Source: Harmothoe impar (lineage: Eukaryota; Annelida; Polychaeta; Phyllodocida; Polynoidae). Taken from it: a stretch of 64,000 nucleotides of DNA. How positions within the stretch are numbered: the first letter of the stretch is position 1; each line of letters opens with the position of its first letter. The notes below the pieces were generated by a model that was not told the DNA's origin, did not search any database, and saw only the letters and a program-made list of their open reading frames with translations. Position numbers and translations under genes: made by a program. The stretch is from contig OX381708.1 in assembly GCA_947462335.1 (NCBI GenBank), positions 3,348,001-3,412,000 on the forward strand, read 5' to 3'. This document shows positions 34,401-45,607 of the stretch, one piece after another.

Positions 34401-37400
34401 CTAAAACAAACAGCAAAAAATACATTAATATCATCTTCTTTTTAAATTCATAATTACCTTTTAAAATACATCACTGTAGACCATTCTGTGCATTACAATG
34501 ATATTGAAATAGTTTTCATTTTCTTCTTAAAGACACAAAGGGAACTCCATAATGATGAGTTTCCCAAAATGTCCTGTCCTTAAATACTGCAATCAAATTA
34601 ACTGGCTGAGATAATGTACACAGTTTTGGAGGTCATTTGATTAACATCTACCTTTGTAAGGTCATTAAGTTGACCTTCACCTTGGTAAGGTCACTTGGTT
34701 GACCTTCACCTTGGTAAGGTCACTTGGTTGACCTTCACCTTGGTAAGGTCACTAGGTTAACCTTCATCTTCTTGAGGTCACTAGTGCTAGTGACCTTACC
34801 AAGGTGAAGGTTAACCTTCACATTTACTATGGTTACTTTGTTTGTGTTGTTTACCTTTGCGCATGAAGCGAGTCTCCCCGGGGCGCCGTAGTGCGAGGGG
34901 CTCCCACCAGGAGTAGTTGGTGTCCGGGTTACGTGTCATGGCCGTGAAGCTGCAGCGACCTGCGACCTGCGCCACCTGCCCCGGGGTCAGGTCGCGGCCC
35001 AGGAACCGCGCCACGCGCTGTATACTGCCCTCCAGGTCCTGGTGTAAACAGACGGCACAACGTCAGGCAATTTGGAGGTTTAATTGAAGAACATCTCAAC
35101 AGAACTATAATATTGTAACCCAGCGAAAAGCAGTGCAGCACCCCAGTTGGTCTCAATGATCAGGAAAATGTTGAACCTCTTTTACATATCAACAATTGAA
35201 TCTATTCTGATTCATATGAAACTTTTCTTTTTTTTTAATTCAGTTTACTTGGAAAACAACATCTTTGTTGTAACTTTAACAGTACCACTACCACTTGCAT
35301 CAAGTTTACAGTGTAATGGCCGTAGACCTTTGGTGTTATGTCTAATCCCGGTACAGTGTGGGCCCCTACCTGTTGGAGCTGCTCGTAGGTTACAAACAGC
35401 AGGTTGGTGTCCTCCCGGTGCTGCCAGTACTCCAGCACGTGTCTCCACCACGGGCCGTACGCAACTAGACACAACAGGTACACAGACATCAGTGTGGGTA
35501 CAAGTAGAGTGTATAATGTACACAAAGAGTCACAAAGACACATACTACTGCTCATATCATAATGTCTGATAGCTCTAGGGTGGCACTTGTTAATTTGAAT
35601 CATCAGCCTTGTCTTTTATAAAGTAGATAGAAAATCATGTTAGCAGCTGACTTTATCTAAAGTCCTACAGTACTTCTCACCTTTATCATTGATGAACTTG
35701 TCAAAGAAACTTTGGTAATTGCCGTTGAAGTGGACCTCGGCTAACATCCTGACGTAGTGGTAGTAGGAGACGCTGACGTCCTTGGGGTTACGGGCCACGT
35801 AGATCACCTGCACACAACAACATATTTACTATAAATTTCTCAGATGACCCTTACAATGTTTAAGTCATATTAGACCTGCCAAATGGTCTGGCTGTAAAAG
35901 GTGCTACGGCACCACAGCAAGATACATTGTCAGTCTCTTAAACATAGACAGCACTACTACTTACCATCAACACAAAATACATTTATTGATAATTTCAGAG
36001 ATGACCATTACCAGATTATGATGCAATCATGATACCCCTGAAGTTACATCAGATCTTACCAAATGTCCTAATCTAGCTTTAAAAAGGTGCTATTGATAAA
36101 TAAAGGCTCTGTCTAGCATTGCATCTTACCCTGACAATTCACTATGAGTAGCATGATACCTCAGGACTTTGTTGTTATGATCAACCACTGATTAGTAGGG
36201 TAGAAACCAATGCATGAATGCAGTAGCAGCAGAGTAAAGCAGCAAGAAGCAATTACTCACCCATGCTGCATTGATGCATCAAGGTAACAAAAGAATACAG
36301 TACATTAACCTTTTATGGGTGGCACTAAATTGTTATAGCTAGCTGTGGGGGCGAGAATTTTTACAGGAATATTCTCTAGGGACGAGACCTTGTTAAATCC
36401 CATAGAGTTATGATGAATATAGTCGATGCTCGCCCTGCCATGGCATCGACTATAGTCGATGCTCGCCCTGCCATGGCATCAACTATAGTTGATGCTCGCC
36501 CACGAAGGGTTAAAGCAGTATGCTTCCCTTAAAGAGGTTACAAGTAACCTGTACCATAGCGCATTGAATACTGTACCTTGCCCCTGCCTGCTGCAGCCTG
36601 GGTGGGGAGCAGGGCGTGTGGGAGGTGCGTCTTTATGAGTCGGGGCCCGTCCTGACGTCTGATCTCCTTGACCCCCGGGTAGAGGAACTCGAGGTATGGA
36701 AAGCGCTCCTCCATGTTGCCGCCTGGAGTGTCTGACTTGTCATCCACGTGTAATATCTGGTACACCAACTCCTGCACCCACGTCGTACCTACATTACACA
36801 CACACTAAAGTAGTTGAATAAAGGGAACCAAACTGCAAAAATTCAATGCAGATGAAAGTGCTCTGATAGTAGTACAAAATGTAATAGTATACAGCATGGT
36901 GAACAAATACAAAATTGTGTCATGGTTACAAGAGGTTAAGAATATAACGCAGAAGACAGTAGTTTACTTTCTCTTTGCAGAGTGCACACGCATCGCCCCT
37001 GATTTGTTACTCCGGGGGTGTATCAACCAGTGTTGGCATGATGCATCATGATGATAAATGATAAACAAAGGGTTAGCTCCAACGTACCTGACTTGGGGAA
37101 GCTGGACACAAAGACATCCCCGTCCCTGACCGGCAACTCCTCAATGGCCTTCAGGGACTCCTTGGCAAAGTGTGGCAGGAGGTAGCCACGGTGGTGGAAC
37201 ATCTTGGCCGACTTCCCCAGGTCTGGGTCCACGTAATCCGCCCCCTCGGTGACAGCTGGTGGAGAACCGGGCTTGGCGCCGGGTACCCCCGTCTTGTCCT
37301 GGTTCTTGTAGTAACGCCGACCCCACAAAACACACAGGTGCAGCACCACAAAGGCACCCAGGTAGGTCAGCAGCCGCTGCCGCCGCCCCGCCGCGTGAGG

Positions 37401-37817
37401 GTCAGCCCCCCGGGAGGGTTCTCCACCACTTTGTGAGTTAGCGCCTGGTTTGGGTTCTCCACCACTTTGTGAGTTGGTGCCTGGTTTGGGTTCTCCACCA
37501 CTTTGTGAGTGACAGAACCTGAGAGCACTGACACTAAGGTCCAGGCCTGTACGTAGCTGGGGGTATACTCCGCGGGATACCGATACTCCAGGCTGAAGTA
37601 GTTGTGTGTTCTGCTCGTAGAGGGGGTTGTAGCACAGAGCTACACCTGTGGGCTTGATGTAGTTTGATTTTGTTCTTGATAGTCTATGTGAATAGAGTTG
37701 GTGCACTTGCCTTGTCTGGATTAAAGTGGACACCGGGTGTGAGAATAGGAATATTCTCTTCTTACCCAGAAGTCTATGGCTGTTGTAGCTGCACATCCTC
37801 TGCATGTAGGCAGCCAT
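34273..37817 (-). CDS. PAPS-dependent sulfotransferase with N-terminal extension
   Basis: Six exons on the minus strand join into 491 residues. The core (about 230-491) is a cytosolic-type sulfotransferase: SSFPKSGTTW (5'-phosphosulfate loop, Lys242), RLIKTHLP (Lys296 and catalytic His298), VARNPKDVSVS (3'-phosphate site, Arg320 and Ser328) and RKGVVGDW near the C-terminus. Such enzymes transfer sulfate from PAPS to small alcohols, phenols or amines; the substrate cannot be told. The N-terminal 230 residues are unusual. The first 67 have no Asp or Glu and ten Arg/Lys, as in mitochondrial presequences. A Ser-Gly-Gly-Glu-Pro repeat and a hydrophobic stretch at about 149-165 follow. Ordinary cytosolic members are about 290-300 residues. 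Family confident, subfamily not. Confidence 0.93.
34629..34822. repeat. Tandem/inverted repeat of AGGTCA and TGACCTT motifs
   Basis: Units of about 32 bp read GTTGACCTTCACCTTGGTAA then GGTCACTTG, repeated about four times. The last part is inverted (TGACCTTACCAAGGTGAAGG). It lies in the last intron of the sulfotransferase, 33 bases from the 34855 exon. AGGTCA is the nuclear-receptor half-site, but function is not shown. Confidence 0.8.
34855..35038 (-). CDS. Sulfotransferase exon 5
   Basis: DLEGSIQRVARFLGRDLTPG, QVAQVAGRCSFTAM, then NYSWWEPLALR and ending MRKG. Arg-Lys-Gly starts the RKGxxGDW motif. Acceptor ACACCAG, donor AAAG|GTAAAC, phase 1. Confidence 0.94.
35370..35464 (-). CDS. Sulfotransferase exon 4
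   Basis: VAYGPWWRHVLEYWQHRED then TNLLFVTYEQLQQ, matching the conserved YGxWxxHVxxWW and LxYE segments. Donor CAACAG|GTAGGG, phase 0. Confidence 0.94.
35681..35807 (-). CDS. Sulfotransferase exon 3
   Basis: VIYVARNPKDVSVSYYHYVR, then MLAEVHFNGNYQSFFDKFIN. Arg320 and Ser328 are the usual PAPS 3'-phosphate contacts. Donor AAAG|GTGAGA, phase 1. Confidence 0.94.
36308..36513. mobile_element. Dispersed GATGCTCGCCCTGCCATGG element, copy 1
   Basis: TTAACCTTTTATGGG at the left and CGAAGGGTTAA at the right. The inside repeats ACTATAGTCGATGCTCGCCC and TGCCATGGCATC three times. A second copy is at 58978-59180. Confidence 0.65.
36577..36788 (-). CDS. Sulfotransferase exon 2
   Basis: Completes the P-loop as GTTWVQELVYQILHVDDKSD, then MEERFPYLEFLYPGV, IRRQDGPRLIKTHLP (catalytic His298) and HALLPTQAAAGRGK. 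Donor AAG|GTACAG, phase 0. Confidence 0.95.
37088..37817 (-). CDS. Sulfotransferase first exon with N-terminal extension
   Basis: ATG at 37817-37815 begins MAAYMQRMCSYNSHRLLGKK. No acidic residue occurs before residue 68. Three 12-residue SQSGGEPKPGxN-type repeats lie at about 104-139. Hydrophobic LLTYLGAFVVLHLCVLW (149-165) is flanked by Arg, then a Pro-rich linker leads to the catalytic core. The exon ends in the P-loop at AAGTCAG|GTACGT, phase 1. Confidence 0.92.
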
Positions 37818-38459
37818 TGTTTCTTATTTCACTAACAAACTTGAATTAATTAGGCCTAATAGTAGATCTATGATCTGATATTCATGTCAAAAGCATCCCT
37901 ACCGGGTAGCTGAGAGTTCTCAGTGAACCTTCCTGAACTAATCGATTGGATAGGCTCTAACCTTGGCTTGAATGATTCAACTTGAGCCAGTTGAAGTGAT
38001 GAGCGATAATATGAGAAAGTATGTTGTATATAGCTGTAGTGTATAAATGACAGCTCCCTGTGACGTCCAATCCCCTCTCTGACATCCCAGAAATCCTATA
38101 TGTAGATGACATGGAATGGTTATTTCCATTTGTGGCTTAAATCCCCACTTTTGGACATGTTTGATAAGGCAGAAAAGCAGACAGCCCGTCCTCGCCGCTT
38201 CTCGCGCCCCCTGCTGTCGAAGAAAAGCAAACCCTAGGTGGCGCACCGAAGTGGAACTTCCGGTTTTATAGTTTTCTGCTCAAAACTGATAATAAAACCA
38301 GTGATATCGTCTCAAATAAAAAGCTATGAATAAAGTCAATTAACTAGAAACATTGCCAGTATGATATTTCAGTGTTTTGATGCGGTTAAGACGTAGTTAG
38401 CAGCAGTTTGTGATGTGTTTACGTGGAAAGACCGAGAGCTGACGCGGTAGCCTGTAAAC
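37818..38459. promoter_or_regulatory. Divergent promoter between the sulfotransferase and GET1
   Basis: The two start codons lie 642 bases apart on opposite strands, so this gap must hold both promoters and 5'UTRs. ACTTCCGGTT at 38256-38265 is an ETS-type site, common in compact bidirectional promoters. No TATA box is clear. Functional use is inferred. Confidence 0.6.
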
Positions 38460-38543
38460 ATGGCGGTGTTGTTGGTGGTTGTTTTTCTTTTGGTCTTGTT
38501 TTTCGCCGTCTTGCCACATTTTATTCCAACTATTTCGAAGAAG
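38460..38543 (+). CDS. GET1: GET1 exon 1
   Basis: Twenty-eight codons, hydrophobic, ending PHFIPTISKK at AAG|GTGAGT, phase 0. The ATG lies in a GC-rich start region (AAACATGGCGG). Confidence 0.93.
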
Positions 38544-41500
38544 GTGAGTAAACTATTGTAGTCTCGAATGAATGTAACATCGGGTTTATGGGACGTATAC
38601 TAAGCATGAATGCCGACGACAAATGTAGCAACTTTACAAAATGCTCATATTATCGCTCATGAAAACATCCACTCACTGACTCACTCAGGAGTCAGGCACT
38701 CACTCACCGTCTCAGAGTCAGCTAGTGACTCACTAGAGCCCAACCACAGTGACAGTCGGTAGCCTCCCTGTTGTTGGGCCAAGTGACACTCTGATCCCTT
38801 CTCGGGATTCTCGAGCTGAAAAGTCAGTCTCTGATTCACTGTAGTTCGACACTTCTACCCCTGTACCTCTGTCAATCTGACATACTCACAGACAGAGTAC
38901 CGTAGGCTAGCTGTTTTGATGGAAGTATTCACTCTACACTGACTATAGAGTACAGACTACAGTCTTTAATATGCTTCCAGCCACATGTTGTCCCTCAATC
39001 TATTTTTACCTGTTCACCATCCACAAGACATTCCAAATACATAAATAGATCTGTAATCCTGGCTTTGTTTGATGTAAACATAAATATACAAGTAGGGCCT
39101 AACTACATATCTATGATGTCAACTACACTCCTCATGGGTAGGCTACTCCTCCCACCACTCCTCCCTGCTGTTAAAGTCAAAACGTGTAACAATTAACAAT
39201 AACATGCACCAGGGAGGTGATATCTTTGAATTATGGACGATTCGCACTACTGTCAGTTCGCCCTAGATGATTCGCACTACACCTCCTGGATGATTCGCAC
39301 TACTTGCTGGACCATTCGCACTACCCCAGGGCAGGAGACTGGAGTTGGATGATTCGCCCTACTGCTCCCCGGGGTGTGGGCCTCTCCTACCCGGGGTGTG
39401 GGCCTCTACTCTCTGCCCCCCAACCCCCATTCTTTTTCCCTTTTTTCTACTCTTCCTACTGCCCCCTAGCCCCTTAGCCCTTTTCTATCCGAAAAAAAAC
39501 CAATTCTAAAAAATAAATAACCTATATTTTAGTTAAAGAGTGGTACTAGTGCGAATCATCCAGAAAGTAGTGCGAATCGACTAGGGCGAATCATCTAGTA
39601 GTGCGAACAGACAGTAGTGCGAACTGACACTAGTGCGAATCGTCCATTATCGATATCTATGCATGCACTAACATTGACATGTTTGCAGCAGTATAAGTTT
39701 GCTGGGCATGTGGAGTATCTTTTGTATAATAGGATTCACCAATTTGAGTCATTATCAATTACAGGGGGCTCAGACTCTGTGGGTTTGGTGTAAAGAATAT
39801 CGACTCCTCTTGATTCGAGGGTGTAAAATATTATGCCCCTTTTTAGCGAAATGCTCCAATAGGTTACTATCATTCAAAGCGGGGCGCAGAAATCTTCGGC
39901 ACGGGGGAGGGGCACAAAGATCTCAGAGCGCTCTAGCCTAATGGGGGGGGGGGGCATAAAAAAATCTGCTTCTCCATGCCTCCGCGCAAGATCCCCCCCC
40001 CCCCTCCGTAATCAATATATGACAATAATATGAACCTTTCCTAATCCCCGGGCCTAATTAGGTGCTCGATAAAGTTCACTGTCTCAACTACGGTACGGTA
40101 TTGTCTTTGTAACTGGCTGCTAAGTGTGGTCCCAAAAATGTCTACCCCTATCTACTTGATTTGTATGATATCATATCCAGATGGTGAGTTTCGTTGTGGA
40201 AAGTTCAGATGAAGAGAATGATCTTCGCCGACAGCTGAAAACACTGCAAGACGAACAGAAGGCAATCAATATGACGGACGAGTTCGCCAAGTACGCCAAG
40301 ATAGAGCGCAAGATCACACGCCTCAAAGATGAGATTACTAAACACTGTAAGTATTAATGTAATCACTATACACTTAAGTATGTAAGTCTGTGCTGAAAGT
40401 AACTTATGATACATGAATGGGGCCCTAGCAAGTAACTTGCCAGTGCTGCATTCAAGCATCATGCAGACCCTACAAGGTTGATGCACTCTGGAATTGTCGG
40501 CATGATGCATGAATGTAGCACTATGCGGTCTTTAAAGGATTTACAAACAGTGCACTGCTACCCCAAGTCCAGTTCGCCGGAGACGTTCACCGGGATGTTC
40601 ATCTATCACTATTCATAGCTTACTTAGTGCTGGACCTGAATAATGTGAAATAAGATATGGAAACTGAATAAGACTAAAACATGAACCCTGTTGTTGATTT
40701 CAGCAAAAAACAAGTCGGACGTGTTTTTGACGATCAAGTTTGGCGCCAACATCGTTTACCACGTGGTGCAGGTAAGTGTCTTATTTCACGGTCAATACGG
40801 CAGCCCCATGGATGTAACCAAACATCACAGGGAAATTCTGTAACTCTCTTATTTCACGGTCAAAACGGCAGCCACATGGATGTAACCAAACATCACAGGG
40901 AAATTCTGCCGTGGCTCAGGGAAAAACAGGAAAACACATGGAATTTGAAAATGCAATTTGTGTGGGTACCCTGTTATTTGGGCTATAGTGATTCGCTGCT
41001 TTACTAGTCCAGAAAAAAAATCCAGAAGTAAGGGGAAGGGATTGATTAGGAGAGTTGTCACTTGAATAAGAGAACTGCTCCTTGATATACCATAAAACCT
41101 TGCGTATAAGCCTAACTCACGTATAAGCCGCACCCTGAGTTACGGCAGATCCTATAAGCCGCACTGGCGATCTGAATGTGCCGATTTTATTTCTGTATCA
41201 TAGTGGCAAAAACTCGCGTATCAGCCGCACCCCGACCCTGGGCCGATCCTAAAAGCCGCACTGCCGATCTGATTCGCGTACTAGCCGCGGCTTATACGCG
41301 AGGTTTTACTGTAATGGCTACTCCATAAGGCTCCTACTCCTTGCACGCGGTAGCTGACTTGTATTGACGCCCTATGTGTCACGCTGTAGCTGACTTGTAC
41401 TGACATGTGTGTTTCAGGTTCTCACCATGGTCTCCATAATATGGACAGTTCGTAAAGAGCCGTTAATATACTTCCCTGACGAGTGGCTGTGGCCGCTGGA

Positions 41501-41892
41501 GACGGTGGTCGCCTTTCCTACCGGTGTGTCAGGTACGTCGGGTAGTACAGCTAGCATTAGCGCGAATACATTATTTGGCCATGTTCACAAAACTATTCAC
41601 ACAAGATAGAAAAAAATAAAGGATTCATTTGAGCCCCATTAAAAGATGAAATGACAAATCCCATAAGCCTAGAGTCTGAAAATTGCTTATCTAGTACTGT
41701 ACTGTACTCAAATACAAACTAATATAAGCCGCACCCTTTATAGGCATGTTTAGTATCAAGTTGAAGCTGAGTCTCACTTGACAATACTCTAACATCTTGT
41801 GGCTGCCTACCCCAGGTGCGTTAGGTATCACGACGTGGTTGGTGGTGTGTCGCAGCGTTGTGTCTAAAGGCCTCCAGGCGGCAGGACTGTAG
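38460..41892 (+). CDS. GET1: GET1/WRB, ER receptor subunit for tail-anchored protein insertion
   Basis: Five exons give 169 residues, against about 174 for the human protein. GET1 (WRB) with GET2 (CAMLG) receives tail-anchored proteins from GET3/TRC40 at the ER membrane. N-terminal hydrophobic MAVLLVVVFLLVLFFAVLP is transmembrane segment 1. SSDEENDLRRQLKTLQDEQK and IERKITRLKDEI form the cytosolic coiled coil that contacts GET3. FLTIKFGANIVYHVVQVLTM and LWPLETVVAFPTGVSGALGI begin the C-terminal membrane segments, with PDEWLWPLE between. Exons: 38460-38543, 40181-40346, 40704-40771, 41418-41532 and 41816-41892. All splice sites are GT-AG and phases agree. High confidence from length, topology and motif order. 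Confidence 0.93.
39234..39650. mobile_element. TIR element with GATTCGCACTAC subrepeats
   Basis: ATGGACGATTCGCACTACTG at the left pairs with the inverted AGTGCGAATCGTCCAT at the right. Within each arm GATTCGCACTAC or its complement recurs 4-6 times with different spacers. It lies in GET1 intron 1. The middle is CT/CCC-rich with no ORF. Confidence 0.8.
40181..40346 (+). CDS. GET1: GET1 exon 2, coiled coil
   Basis: MVSFVVESSDEENDLRRQLK, then TLQDEQKAINMTDEF and YAKIERKITRLKDEITKH. Acceptor ATATCCAG, donor CACT|GTAAGT, phase 1. The exon starts with an ATG codon, which is internal. Confidence 0.93.
40390..40545. mobile_element. Dispersed GATGCATGAATGC element
   Basis: Shares GCATTCAAGCATCATGCAGA, GATGCACTCTGGA and CATGATGCATGAATG with 12050-12282, 42955-43080 and 53900-54130. 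Borders approximate. Confidence 0.45.
40704..40771 (+). CDS. GET1: GET1 exon 3
   Basis: Completes SKNKSDVFLTIKFGANIVYH then VVQ at CAG|GTAAGT, phase 0. Start of transmembrane segment 2. The first 65 bases of the following intron, from the donor on, are tandemly duplicated (offset 68). Confidence 0.92.
41090..41311. mobile_element. TA-flanked MITE, CCATAAAACCTTGCGTATAA
   Basis: Starts CCATAAAACCTTGCGTATAA and ends TTATACGCGAGGTTTTACTG, TA on both sides, 222 bp, same length as 30906-31127. A further fragment with ATATAAGCCGCACCC is at about 41720-41780. Confidence 0.85.
41418..41532 (+). CDS. GET1: GET1 exon 4
   Basis: VLTMVSIIWTVRKEPLIYFP then DEWLWPLETVVAFPTGVSG; donor TCAG|GTACGT, phase 1. 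Covers the end of membrane segment 2, the loop and the start of segment 3. Confidence 0.93.
41816..41892 (+). CDS. GET1: GET1 exon 5
   Basis: Completes GALGITTWLVVCRSVVSKGL then QAAGL and TAG. C-terminal end of membrane segment 3. Confidence 0.92.
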
Positions 41893-44800
41893 CCTCGTCA
41901 CCACACGGGACACCACATCCTCCTCACCGCAGCATTCTCCACACCCGGCAACCAGCATCACCGGGCCGCATCAAGGGGACCACCACACGCCGCCATTCCC
42001 ACTCTGTCTACATCACCGTGCATTAGGCAAAGAAGAAAGTTGTGTTCAGCTATCCCAACCGACCCTATTGTTTTGTCCCAACCCCAATTTTTATTTTTTG
42101 GAAGGTATTTTTGGAGGTTTTTGGTAACAAAAATTTATTTTTTTTGTGAGATAAGGGAGAGATTTCCTCACATAGTTCTTAAAATGATTTGGTTTTGAAA
42201 TTATTATGTTTTAAATCGACCTACCAACCCTATTTTCTTTCAGCTGAATGTTAATTACCTGCACACAACTTTATATGTTTTATGCCTTACGGTACATGAC
42301 CATGCATGACTGTACATGACCAGCCACATGACCTCAGTGTACAGGCAGCTCCCCCTACAGCCACACACCAGCATTAACTCACTGTGAGAACTGGGTAACC
42401 ATGGTAACTGGGAAACCATGGTAACTAACCATGGTAACGGTGTAATTGTGTAACCATGGTAACGGTGTAATTGTGTAACCATGGTAACGGTAACCATGGT
42501 AACGGTTTAACCACAGTAACTGTACCCATGGTAACTGTGTAACCATGGTAACTGTGTAACCATGGTAACTGTGTAACCATGGTAACTGTGTAACCATGGT
42601 AACTGTGTAACCACGGTAACTGTAACGGTATCAGTGTACATCTCAGGAAGGCTCCTGAAGTAAACCGCAACAATTAAACAACGCCCCCCGAATGTGTTGC
42701 GCGTAACATACCGGATGGATCAGGGCAGAAACAAACGTTCATAGCAACTAGTATTTATTTTATCTTGCATGTGTCAATGAGCATGGGGGGGGTTTGGGGA
42801 TTTATTTCTAGGAGCAAAACGGTAACTTATTTATCAAGAGGAAACTTTCTCATGTGTAGAGTAAAGAGTAGAGTGCATGTGGGTGCCTCGTAGTGACCGG
42901 GGCGGTGTATCTGTACGTTTGTCATCATACTGCGCCACCGCAGCCCCGATGAGTAGTCGCATTGGTGCATGAGTGTATCAAACGCCTAGGGTCGTCATCA
43001 TGCATGAATGCAGCACTGGCGACTTACTCACCAGATCTGCATTCATGACTAAGGGCACAGCACATTGATACACCATGTGGGCTACATGACCGCATGGCTT
43101 CTAGTCTTTTATATCAAATACAGCAGAACTATTTTCAGGGATATTCAAAATAATTAAATAAAGTACTTAACAAACAAGATGTATGTGTCGTTGATGTTTT
43201 ATTTGTTTTATCCCTCACTACCCTTCCCCATCCCATCTCCTTTTCCTGAGAAGGGTAGAAGACACTTTAATAGGATAAAGAAGTGGAACAAAGGCAGTGC
43301 TCATTTTTAAATGGGCACGGGTAGTAGTGAAAAATAACCTTCACCCCTTAGATTGTAAAGATCCACTGGGAAAATAAAGTAACATTTGTAAAAATTAAAG
43401 CTTGGATCAAGTACAGCTTGGGAGATTTTTTTCCCTTCTTGGAATTGTTAAACCCCCGTGCCTTGCCTTTTAATAGAGGTGGGGCGGATGGATATAATGG
43501 ACAAAGGCCTATGGCAAGAGGGTCATTTGTATCATTTCTCCCAAGGTGAGACGGGCTACATGTCACAAGGCTGAGTGGTATGCGGCCCCATCTCATCAAG
43601 GGGAGAACGATATAACATGACTCATGGGCCTTTGCCTTTTTCCCCCCATCTTTTTAAACTTATAAAAATATCTTAAATTGCATTTAAATGGCCATAGAAA
43701 TTTAAATAAAAGCTTACCCCTCCCCCGTTGCTGAAAAAAGGAGCTCTCCCTAATGCACCATGACGGTTGGAAGTTCTAAACTTTTAATATTTAATAAATG
43801 TGGAAAACTAAAAATCCCCTGTGTAAGAAAAGAATTACCAAGTCACATATTTATATAGGGTAGTTTATTCTTATTTCAGATTGTTTTATTTTTCAATAAA
43901 AAGAAATTTATCATAAACATAGTCCATAAAATAGTTTACAAGAGGCGTAATGCCGGACGGTGGCTCAGTGTGCGGGCTTGTCGTCGGTCATTGTGTGTGG
44001 GAGTAAGACACAGTACTCTATCACAGACACTCTGTACTGGGACTCCACACCAGGACTACATGGACTCCTGGTCCACTACTAAGCAGGACACACATTCTGG
44101 TCACCTTTCTGTCGACAATTAACATAATTCTATACAGAAACTCAAGCCAAAAAGTAGAAATTCCCGCAAAGTAGGAAATGTGGCATCTCTAGAGCCTGTA
44201 GTTTTGAAGTCTCTTATAAATATCAAAGACCTCATTATAGGGATTCATCCATGTAGGATATAAAGTAATCTTTACAAAATTCTGACAGATTCTCATTGGA
44301 GACAAATAGGTTGGGTTACCATGGCAACCAGACTGATCGTCAATGCAACATGTAGACACTCCACCTGGATGGGGGTGCCGGTTAGAGTAAACAAAGATGT
44401 GTGTAAACATTGGGTACATCCGCAGGAAATCTAGAGTCGAGTTGTTCAGCCTCGACGACAGATTTCAGTCTGAGGGTAGATGTGGAGGGCGTGGCGGCAC
44501 ACTGGACGCATGTGGTACAGTTTGTAATATGGCAGTTTGTCAGCAACGCTGCAGCCACCGCGCACCATAGCAGGGACTGCTCTCCATGCTGAGATATCGG
44601 GTTACTCTGTACAATATTATGATATATGGTATATTCTATAAGTGGGGGTTGTGAGGACCACGTGTCCGCGGGGATTCTCTGTACACGGGACGGTCTATAT
44701 GTAGTAACACGAGGTCTGGACGGACTACAACATAACGCTATATACACCACACATAAAATACGGTAAATAATTAAACCGGCCGAGTCGGCCTTATAGCGAG

Positions 44801-45607
44801 ATCAGTATACTAATTCTTGTCGTCAATCTCTGTGGGACGAGGCTGTGTACAAAATACCTCCAGTATTTACATAAGTCAGGATAGATCACGGTCGGCAACC
44901 GGTGCCGGTTCTAGCTGAGACGTCTTTACATGCTGCGATTACCAGTTGTACTAACACCTTACTCCCAGTTTCCCGCAGTTAGTAAAATGATATATTCTAT
45001 TTTGTGTGCCTACTCGTTTACAAGTATTCTTTGATCAGAAAGCATAAACATAATTTCGGTAAAGCACCATCACACTCATCGGGCTATCGGTAGTTTTTCT
45101 TTAAATACTTTTTTTCTTTCTTTCTTTGATAACTGATATCCTACTAAACATGAAACATTTAACTCTTGTTGACGACATAACGATGTGGATTAGACATTGG
45201 GTAAGGTGCAGGATACAAAAATAAATAATAATAATATACAAATAATATTGACCACGAAATGAATCTGAGCTCGCCGAATGTACCAAGTTTAATGAATACG
45301 CTATGTTTATAAAATGGCACAGTTTGACTCAACGCGGTTAAACAGCAATAAATATTTCACAGTGGTCCTTTTTGATCATGAATACAATATTTTTCCTTTT
45401 TTTGATACAGAAACAACCGTATTCGGTCATGGCCCCGTAATGCTATCCGCCACTAGGCAGCAATATGTCGTGTTTATATTGTAGAATATACTTGTATACC
45501 GAATGTAAGCATGGGTATTAACATGGTTGTGTCTGTAGTTTTGGATTTGTCTCAAAGTGTAGGAATGATGACCACACCATGAGCGGTAAGTCTCCCCCCC
45601 CCCCTCC
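41893..45607. other. GET1-LCA5 convergent intergenic region
   Basis: AATAAA at 43157-43162 (+) is a candidate GET1 poly(A) signal. TTTATT at 43864 and 43885 (AATAAA on -) could end LCA5, giving it a 3'UTR of about 1.7 kb. The region also holds the 17-bp ATGG repeat and one dispersed element. The 122-codon minus frame at 44382-44750 shows no recognisable domain. Confidence 0.45.
42388..42630. repeat. 17-bp minisatellite (ACCATGGTAACTGTGTA)
   Basis: About 13 units of 10-23 bp built on GTAACCATGGTAAC, which is itself palindromic around CCATGG. It lies 500 bases past the GET1 stop, probably in its 3'UTR. Confidence 0.88.

Noticed and set aside
42255..42673. Minus frames with Trp-Leu-His-Ser-Tyr-His-Gly-Tyr repeats
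   Set aside because: Translation of the 17-bp ACCATGGTAAC minisatellite.
44382..44750. 122-codon minus frame between GET1 and LCA5
   Set aside because: No recognisable domain, no splice or promoter context, and probably within the LCA5 3'UTR or intergenic sequence.
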